NCBI GenBank assembly: GCA_033239125.1
Contig: BSWB01000003.1
Coordinates: 106,412,320-106,476,319 of the forward strand
Origin: Fagopyrum homotropicum
Lineage: Eukaryota; Streptophyta; Magnoliopsida; Caryophyllales; Polygonaceae
Direction: 5' to 3'
DNA length: 64,000 bases
Position 1 is the stretch's first letter. Every line of letters begins with the position of its first letter. Below, in pieces: positions 56,817 through 64,000 of the stretch. The notes below the pieces were generated by a model. The model was not told the DNA's origin, ran no database searches, and saw only the letters and a program-made list of their open reading frames with translations. The translations under genes and the position numbers were made by a program.

Positions 56817-57728
56817 CGAAACGAAGACAATCCTAGCCACCTTCACCTGCTACATTGTTGGATTCAGGTGGACTAGTGAATTCTGCACTCTTTGCTGGCT
56901 GGAAATCTTGTGCTTTCATGTTCTCCTTCGGTTATGGCAAGTGTTTTCCTTGTTGTGTTGTAAATGTGAAGGGGCGTGTAAGATGTTCCTTTTCCTCTCA
57001 TAAGCAATAGGATGGTTGGAAATTTAGAAGTATCAAATACAGTTGGGTTTAAGCAGTAGAACGATTCGGAAGTTTATAGGGTTTTGTATCATATTTAGTT
57101 TCCAGTTTTGGGTCTGAAAATATTTAAATTTGAGATGGGTTTTTTATGAAATGGATGAGAATGCAAACTAAGTCCGAAAGCGTTCAACTTGATAATGCAA
57201 CATGAGCAGGTGGATCGTATGGCAATATATACAAACTCAGCAAGCAACCAAGGCTTTCCTCGAAGCAGCTCAATGAATTAATATCCTCTGTTTGTTTCAA
57301 GGCTTCCCTAGTGTCTGCAGCTTTCCATGCCTGCATATTTCTGTTTACGCTCAAGCTATTACAGCAGAGCCGGTAAGTTAAAATAATGGATCCCAAGATA
57401 TTATTTATGAAAGACACGGTCCGTTTGGATGAAATTGAAGTTGAAGCAAAGTCTTTGGCCTTCCAACTTCAATCAGGTGTTCGGTATTGAAGAAAATGAA
57501 TATGAGAATTAAGGCTTTAACCCGTTGAACAAAACCTGTAACCGATTCTTCCTCTACTCTTCTCCCATTCGAATCTCACATTTTCCCTCTCGAGCATTTG
57601 ACGTACCATTCCTCACACGTTAGCGTTTTCTACCTCTTCTCTTTCCATCCTTTCTAAGAATTCTCAAGCTTAAAAAAATTCTTTCTTCACAATTGTTGGA
57701 TCAAAGCTTCAATTTTTTTTTGTTATTT
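56817..57728. other. 3' flank of the BPI/LBP-like gene; one exon-like frame
   Basis: The first 300 bp are probably 3' UTR. On the minus strand, 57184 to about 57366 has an open frame preceded by an acceptor-like ATGCAG (AWKAADTREALKQTEDIN... to a stop), which looks like a terminal exon, but I do not recognise the protein and no upstream exon is visible beyond 57420. The rest shows nothing. Confidence 0.35.
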
Positions 57729-58373
57729 GGGTCGTTTGATATTCATATCCTGGTTAAAGGTAAGGGTATGGTATCACCCATACTCATATCCGATGTTTGG
57801 TATTTCACGGTATCGGTATCAAAATGATACCCTGACTTCTTAATACCCCAATTTTGATATACGTAATTTTTGACGATATCAACTTCCTTCTATCGATATT
57901 CCTTCTCTCGTTATATCTTCTCTCGACATTCCTTCCCTTATCCTTCCTCCTGCCGCCACCAACCCTGCTGCTATATCTCGACCTAAGCTCCTGCCGTCGA
58001 GCTTGCTGCTACTCTTGACCAGAGCAAGGAGTCGCCGACCGGAGCAAGGTACCCCACCACCAGTCTGCTACTGTTTATCAAAGGAATGTTTCCTTCAGGG
58101 GTCGTTTTGCATTTTGAGGGAATTGAAATCGATTGTTTCACCTGCACTTTGGGACTGTATGAATTGATCGTCCCTATCTTGACCTAATTTGACATGTGTT
58201 GATTGATCGTCTTTGTCCTTGTCCTGACTTAATATGGCAATTGGGGCGGTTTGATACTCATATCTTGATACCATATTGGGATATCAGTATCAATCTGATA
58301 CCCATATCTTGATACCCATATCTGATACTCATACCCGATATCTTTAATTAGTATATCGATACCAAACCACCCC
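57729..58373. mobile_element. MITE-like element, related to the intronic one
   Basis: Ends GGGTCGTTTGATATTC and, inverted, GGGGTGGTTTGGTATC; the interior has repeated GATACC/GGTATC words, and a third internal copy of the end (GGGGCGGTTTGATACTC) lies near 58242, suggesting one copy inside another. No coding capacity. Target duplication not found. Confidence 0.55.
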
Positions 58374-59552
58374 TGATGCTTACTTTAAAAACTTATGTCA
58401 TGTCGATTATCATATTTATAGCTTCATTGTTTGGTTTAGGGTTAGGGTTTTTAGTTTTTATAATTCACGAGTTTTGTTTAATCTTTTCCATGACGATTTT
58501 CAGATTCATAGCTTTATTTTTTGGATAACTATCTTAAAGTCTTGTTGTTCTTCAATTTTGTTATGTTTTAGGATGCATATATGTTGTTTTGGTGTTTGGT
58601 ACCTTTCTCTTAAGAATAAATTATATGATGGTGATCCAACCATCAAAACATTTATTTCATTTACTATCCCTAATTGTTCAATTCATTTAAAACACTTGAG
58701 TGATCAAGTTGTTTTTCATGTCTTATTATTGCCATCCCAATTTCTCGATTCTAGGACTGAAGACATTGTTTGTCATGTTTATTACTTAACCATATGTGTC
58801 TACTTCTATTGTACCTGCACTTATAGAAGATGATTCATCCAAAAGCATAAACAAAAAGATAGTCTTACCAATTTATTTCCTTCCTATTAGTGTTTTAGAG
58901 ATTTACCGGTTGATTTGTGTAATTACAGGCATTCTAGGCATTTGTAGAGTACAAATGGTACACATGTAACATAATGGTCTCATATAGACTAAGGATATCC
59001 TTGTAGTCAAAGAAGTCAAGGTCAAGATAAAAATGACTATGGTCTGAGGATGAAGTGAAGAACATCGGGAAATGTGCAAAAGTGCTTGATCATTGTAGAG
59101 GTCACTCGATCTCCCTCTGTCCTTCTGCATGTGACCTCGAAATGACCACCTGATGATGCAAGGAATGTCCCAGAGCAATTCTTGACCATACCCCACAACT
59201 TTGGCCTATGATGTCCCTCAACGTGCTTGTTTCAATGTCTTTTCTTCTTTACCTTTTCTCTTTTAGTTGGACTATACTTCTGGCCCGTTCAGTTGGACAT
59301 ATTATCTTTTAGTTTTTTTTTTATCTTAATTATCTTATTAGAAGAGAAGATCGAGTAGAAATAGGGTTTTAGACTATCTCGGAATGTTATAAATAAGGCA
59401 TTCCACCATTAGATTTTTAGCATAATCTTCCTCTATAATTTGGCAAGTTCCGTTACTCTTTTATATGTACAAGTCGCTCGATTGACCCATCTATGGTTAC
59501 TCGAGTGCCCTTGTTTTTAATCATTAATAAAGCTTTAAGTTTTTAAGGTATG
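58374..59552. other. No gene recognised
   Basis: AT-rich sequence. A 119-codon frame at 58474-58833 has no family motif I trust. Nothing else assigned. Confidence 0.5.
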
Positions 59553-60700
59553 TGTAACACCTCTAATTCTCAGAACTCGGGGAGTCACGGGTTAGGACCA
59601 CAAAATGGGTCCCGACCCTAGTTTGACAACGCTTTCACTAGATCTTACAACAAGACACAAATAAGGAAACCGAAACTCATAAAACGATGTTTTAATGTTA
59701 TAAATGTAACAACATGCTACTAACACCAACAACGTACTTAAGATCAAAACGTCTAAATGTCAACATACTAAGAAGGAAAAACAATAATAAAAATATCCAA
59801 CCCCATCCTAGGGAAAAAGACCCGACTGACCACCCCATCCTAGGGAGTACGGAGACCCAACTGACCACTACTTCCGGATCACTCAACCGTTGCTCTAACA
59901 TGTGGGAAGTCTAAACAACAAAAGTAATCAACCATTAATTAGCTATCCAAAAGTTAGAAAAATGATAATAACACACACACATATAATAACAATTTAAAAA
60001 AACTCATCATGCTTTCAAAGAATTTCATTTATTATCTTTATTTAAGTCATACACTTTACTAATGCAACTTATTTTGTGACACGAAGGATTCCCAAACCTC
60101 GCCTCCGCCCCCGTATATCCAACATGAATGAATCCGATGCACCTCACCGTGTACCTGTCTGGTCTGGGTATAGAGAACCTCTCAGTCTCATGTTAGAGTT
60201 GGGTAGTGATGTCACCGCCCGTTATACAGACACTCGGACCATAAACTTATAAAAGGTCGTCATATGCATGTTATAATTATAGACCACACAATCACACACA
60301 ATCATCAACATTCAACAAACATCTAGAAGCCAACTAAGTAAGCCCAAAAGACTTACCTGAATCAAAACTCAATTCCCGTTATCTCAACTCGGTCTGCGAC
60401 CGTAGGAACTCAACTGTCTGTTATAAAAGGCAAGTGAATCAATAATGTATCCCAGAAATTTCCAACTTTTAAGGTACTCAATCCCATTATAAGAGAAATT
60501 ATCAAAATACCCTTATAAGGGTAATTGACTATTTTACCGTTGGTCCTAAAATCCTAGAAATTCCATAACAAAGTACCAAACTATTCTTTGGAACCCAAAT
60601 CCACACTCTAGTTCTCAAAAGGAAGTTTGTTAAAGAGTTAGAAGAGTTAACCAAACTCTTGACTTTCACAAAAATTCGCTAGGGTCCAACTTTAGCTTAA
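59553..60700 (-). repeat. Chromovirus-type LTR, minus strand, outer end not resolved
   Basis: Begins TGTAACACCTC, the reverse of the LTR end seen at 3629, 6068 and 32336. Blocks at 60300-60560 match 2770-2960 on the other strand. No primer site or gag follows on the left, so it is a solo LTR or a fragment. It may reach beyond 60700; I could not fix the right end. Confidence 0.65.
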
Positions 60701-61249
60701 GATATGAGGCTTGAATAAAAATATAAATTCTTGAAATAATGTCTAGGTCTTCTATGCTATGCATCTACTCATAGAAGCAAAGAATTCTCAAAAATACCCA
60801 AGAACAACTCATACACAGTTCTCTAAAGTTGATTTCAAAATCCAAAATTTCTATACATAGTAAAAATCTGAGTGTTTTCATAAACTGCACAATCATCCTA
60901 CTTTGAACTCCTATGGATCCAGATCCGACAGTTGGATCGACGTTAACTTATGATACATCACACTATGCATATCACTCTATGAAAATACTTAAATTTGAAT
61001 GGTGGATTATATTTTTAAGATATCGAAAGATCGATCTCAAGTGAACAGATTGCACAGTCAATGGAAATAAGAAAAACTTATATTTGCAAGAGGTATGGGT
61101 ATCGAGTCTCACTAGCTTCTTGCTTGCTTTCTGGCTCCAGTCACATGTCTCGAGTTCGATCCTCCCGACCCCAACTCTGTGTCCAAAAACTCCAAAGGCT
61201 CAGTTCTACACTTGGCTCCAGTAGAAGACACACTTACATAATCTACAAC
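60701..61249. other. Unassigned stretch between two LTR sequences
   Basis: No gene. It probably contains the outer end of the chromovirus-type LTR and the outer end of the copia LTR, but neither boundary is visible to me. Confidence 0.4.
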
Positions 61250-61501
61250 TCTCTCCTTTGAAGAGTAGAGAAATGGAACTAAAGAAGAATATTATTCATT
61301 TTGTGATAACAAAAATCTGTTACAAGATAGGGTATATATACCCACGTGTACAACCTTTATTATCCTCCTCTATATGTCCATTATTTACGTAATATACCCT
61401 ATACATTTGAGATGTTTATATTGTATCCATAGACCCCCCTCAAGCTGGATGTGGTGAAACCAATCCAAGCTTGGCAGATAGGAAGTGATGTTGTTGTGCA
61501 C

Positions 61502-62104
61502 CTAATGCTTTAGTGAACACATCAACAAGCTGTAATGAGGAACGTACATGAGTAGTAAAAATGAAACTATTATGGACTTCATCTCGGACATATAGTGACA
61601 ATCGAGTCGAAGGTGTTTGGTGCGCTCATGGAAGACAAGATTAGCAGCCATCTGTTGTGCAACTTTGTTATCACAGTGCATGAGAATAGGGAGAGGGACA
61701 TTAATTTGTAGATCAGACAATAAGCCTTCTATCTAGACAATTTCAAAAGTAGTGGCTGACATTGCCCTATACTCACTCTCAACTGAGGATTTGGAAACGG
61801 TTTTCTGCTTCTTACTCTTCCATGAAATGAGAGAAGATCCCGGAAATAAGCAATAGCCTGTAATGGATTTGCAGATAAAGGCACAGGAACCCTAGTCAAC
61901 ATCACTATATGCTGTGAGAGATAAATTAGAAGAAGCCGGATAAAAGAGAGAAAGGTGAACTGTCCCTTGCAAATAACGAAGGAGATGAATAACAACATTC
62001 TAATGTGGCAAGCGAGGAAAAGCTAAAAACTGACTGAGCTGATGGACGGTAAACGTGATGTCTGGTCGAGTGAGAGTCAAATATAAAAGACATCCAACGA
62101 GCCT
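61502..62104 (-). pseudogene. Element E RNase H
   Basis: Minus-strand pieces: TRPDITFTVHQLSQF, HLLRYLQGTVHL, a YSDVD site followed by a stop, SSLISWKSKKQKTVSKSS, SVESEYRAM, MHCDNKVAQQMAANLVFHERTKH. The order is that of copia RNase H, with several in-frame stops. It directly follows the RT stop at 62105. Confidence 0.75.
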
Positions 62105-62917
62105 TCAATATGATTCAGGATCAGGATATAAATTTCCATCATATGGAGCAAGTTTCAGATTCTGTTGCATAGGGAAAGCACTAGGGTTGTAGGAGGACAT
62201 GTTGGTAGAACTCAGAATGTCCATAATGTACTTTTGTTGGTTTAAAAATAAACCAGTGGGAGTACGGGAGACTTCCATGCCAAGAAAAAAACGAGCAGGA
62301 CCCATATCCTTCATAGTGAAGGCTTGATGAAGGGCTTGTTTGGTATGAGTGATCATAGGAGGGACATCACCAGTGATCAAAAAATCATCAACATAAACAA
62401 GTATCATATTAATGCCAGAATTATCTATTTTCACAAAAAGAGAATAGTCATGTCTGGACCGGATAAAACCAAGTTGAAGAAATAGCTTGGTAAGTTCCAC
62501 GTTCCATTGCCGGCTAGCCTGTTTCAATCCATAGAGAGAGCATTTAAGGCAACACACTTGACCAGGCAAATTTAAAGCAATGGAATATCCCTGAGGAGGC
62601 ATCATATACACTTCCTCATCTAAGAAGCCATGAAGAAAAATATTATTAATGTCGAGTTGATGCAATGGCCAAGACTTGGCAGAAGCAAGAGCCAAAAGGA
62701 CACGAACAATGGTAAATTTGGCAACAAGTGAAAAGGTATGCTTGTAATCTTTGTCCTTGACTTGGTTATAACCTTTAGCCACCAACCTGGCCTTATGTCG
62801 CTCCACAGAACCATCTTGTTTATATTTTACCTTATACACCCACTTAGAGCCTATAGCTTTCATTCTTGGTGGTAATGTAGTGAGTTCCCATGTATTATTA
62901 GCCTCAAGAGCACTCAA
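62105..62917 (-). pseudogene. Element E reverse transcriptase (270-aa open frame)
   Basis: RT core in one open frame: ALEANNTWELTTLPP, GSKWVYKVKYKQDGS, ARLVAKGYNQVKDKDY, HQLDINNIFLHGFLDEEVYM, CSLYGLKQASRQWN, MILVYVDDFLITG (catalytic Y-V-D-D near 62395) and FFLGMEVSRTPTGLFL. Open from 62917 to the stop at 62105-62107, but the pol frame is broken on both sides, so the element is not functional. The first Asp-containing block reads LDINNIF where LDVNNAFL is usual. Confidence 0.88.
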
Positions 62918-63523
62918 CTCTTTAGCGATAGCATCAATCCAAACCTGATGTTGTTGAGCCTGAGGATAATGAGTTGGTTCAAAGGTGGATATGACATTGT
63001 AAAGAGAATGTAGCTAAGAAGGGTCTATGTCAAGAGCCTTTAGTTGAGAAATAAAAGGAATGGGAGATGAAGTAATAGAAGAGAAAATGTAATCTTGAAG
63101 ATGAGTAGGGTTTTGAGTAATCCTATGTGGTCGAGAAACTGTAGGTGAAGAAGGCAAAAGAGAAGTATATGTATGTGAATCATGAGGTGATGAAGAAGAC
63201 TGGAATGGTACAAGTATGGGTTGAGAAAAAGAAGGTGTGGAAGAGGTATGAACTAGAGTAAATGAATTAGAAGAAGGTGAAGCAAAAGGTTAAGTAAAAG
63301 TAGGAGAGTGTTCTGGTATGGAAGAAGATGAAGAACGATGAAATAAATTAGGACAAGGAGGAGTAGGAGAATCACATGAAGGTGATACCAAAGGAAAGTT
63401 ATGAGAAGAAGGGCTCAATTCTGGTGAAGACATAGGTTTGAATGAAAATATATCTTCTCTGAAAGATATATGTCGAGTCACAAAGGTTCTATGATTATGC
63501 AAGTCACAAACCTTATATCCCTT
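62918..63523 (-). pseudogene. Element E integrase-RT linker
   Basis: Low-complexity Ser/Pro-rich linker typical of copia pol (SPSSHNFPLVSP, SSSSIPEHSP), with the RHISFREDIFSF block near 63450 and a HYPQAQQHQVWIDAIAKELSALE join to the RT. Several stops (near 63010 and 63290). Confidence 0.7.
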
Positions 63524-64000
63524 CTAGCCTGGTGGATAGCCAAGGAAAACACAAGGTCGAGATACAACTTCAAGTTTATCCTTGACATGATTTAAACAAT
63601 AGCATAAGCAACCAATAATCCTGAGATGATCATAAGATACTAGTTTGTTATGAAGAACTATAAAGGGTACCTTCCAACCTATGACAGAGGATGGCATGAG
63701 ATTGATGAGGTAAGTAGCCGACAATATGCACTCTCCCTAGAATTTTAAAGGTAAATGTCCTTGAAGACGAATGGCTCGAGCAGTAGCTAATAAGTGGCGA
63801 TGTTTTCTCTCAACTCTGCCATTTTGTTGACGGGTGTATGGACATGACTTATGGTGGAGAATTCCCTGAGATTGCAAGAGAGTTTGCAAAGCAGTTTGAA
63901 TGAACTCAGAGCCATTATCAGATCTGATTATCTTCACTATACCATTAAACCGTGTTTTGATAAAAGCCAAGAAATCAGTCACTATACGAAGTAATCAACC
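63524..64000 (-). pseudogene. Element E integrase, C-terminal side (partial)
   Basis: Integrase core pieces: FIKTRFNGIVKIIRSDNGSEF (second catalytic Asp), QQNGRVERKHRHLL (catalytic Glu), then YLINLMPSSVIGWKVPF, LRIIGCLCYC and VFLGYPPG. A stop near 63737 and another at 63524 break it. The N-terminal half lies beyond the window. Confidence 0.82.

Larger units (their letters stand above)
61250..64000 (-). mobile_element. Decayed Ty1/copia element E, 3' part, runs off right edge
   Basis: On the minus strand: integrase (64000-63524), linker, RT (62917-62105), RNase H (62104-61502), polypurine tract CTTGAGGGGGGTC (complement 61431-61443) and 3' LTR (61429 leftward, starting TGGATACAATATAAAC). The far LTR end is not resolved; 61250 is a guess. 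The sequence differs from element B throughout, so it is another copia lineage. Confidence 0.8.

Noticed and set aside
58435..58465. Short GGGTTAGGGTTT telomere-like sequence
   Set aside because: Only about two units; too short for an interstitial telomeric repeat.
58474..58833. 119-codon frame with an HLKHLSD string resembling the end of copia RNase H
   Set aside because: The match is a few residues, the neighbouring blocks of RNase H are missing, and no LTR adjoins it.
1..64000. tRNA, rRNA or snoRNA genes
   Set aside because: None recognised. The tRNA-like 18-mers near 890, 20205 and 37568 are retrotransposon primer sites, not tRNA genes.

Overview
This window is nuclear DNA of a flowering plant. 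Evidence: Athila-type Ty3/gypsy and SIRE-type Ty1/copia retrotransposons with plant tRNA primer sites, solo LTRs, hAT and Mutator remnants, and one intron-containing host gene of the plant BPI/LBP family. I cannot name the species; a eudicot is an inference only. About 85-90% of the window is transposable-element DNA.

Layout. (1) 1-2606: the 5' part of an Athila-like element on the minus strand, running off the left edge. (2) 2612-6068: two related chromovirus-type LTR copies in tandem, the second split by a solo Athila-like LTR (4126-5768). (3) 7441-8162 and 49737-49890: the two halves of a decayed hAT transposase gene. (4) 8163-49736: a SIRE-like copia element (B) that landed in that hAT gene (target duplication AAAAT) and then received five later pieces: a solo LTR (10138-11908, GTAAG), a GC-rich solo LTR (14762-16252, ACCCC/GCCCC), a complete Athila-like element C (18368-29587, AACGC), a truncated minus-strand chromovirus F with an LTR stub (29935-34329), and a complete Athila-like element D inside B's own 3' LTR (35833-49037, GTCAT). 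(5) 50240-53092: Mutator-like transposase debris, a long AT microsatellite and a 45-bp tandem repeat. (6) 53552-56816: the only convincing host gene, a six-exon BPI/LBP-family gene, apparently intact (505 aa), with a MITE-like element in intron 4. (7) 57729-58373: a second MITE-like element. (8) 59553 to about 60700: a chromovirus-type LTR on the minus strand. (9) about 61250-64000: a decayed minus-strand copia element running off the right edge.

How it fits together. Insertion order can be read from the nesting: hAT gene, then B, then the insertions into B. C and D are young by their near-identical LTR pairs (C 1831/1831 bp; D 1729/1727 bp). B's LTRs are more diverged. D's gag-pol carries six nonsense codons and two frameshifting deletions, so it was probably mobilised in trans. 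C keeps long gag-protease and pol frames separated only by two in-frame stops.

I found no new gene system. The observations most worth checking are family-specific short palindromes reiterated inside each LTR family, a pair of hairpins conserved just after the pol stop of C and D, and a conserved non-coding 3' block with a duplicated polypurine-like motif.
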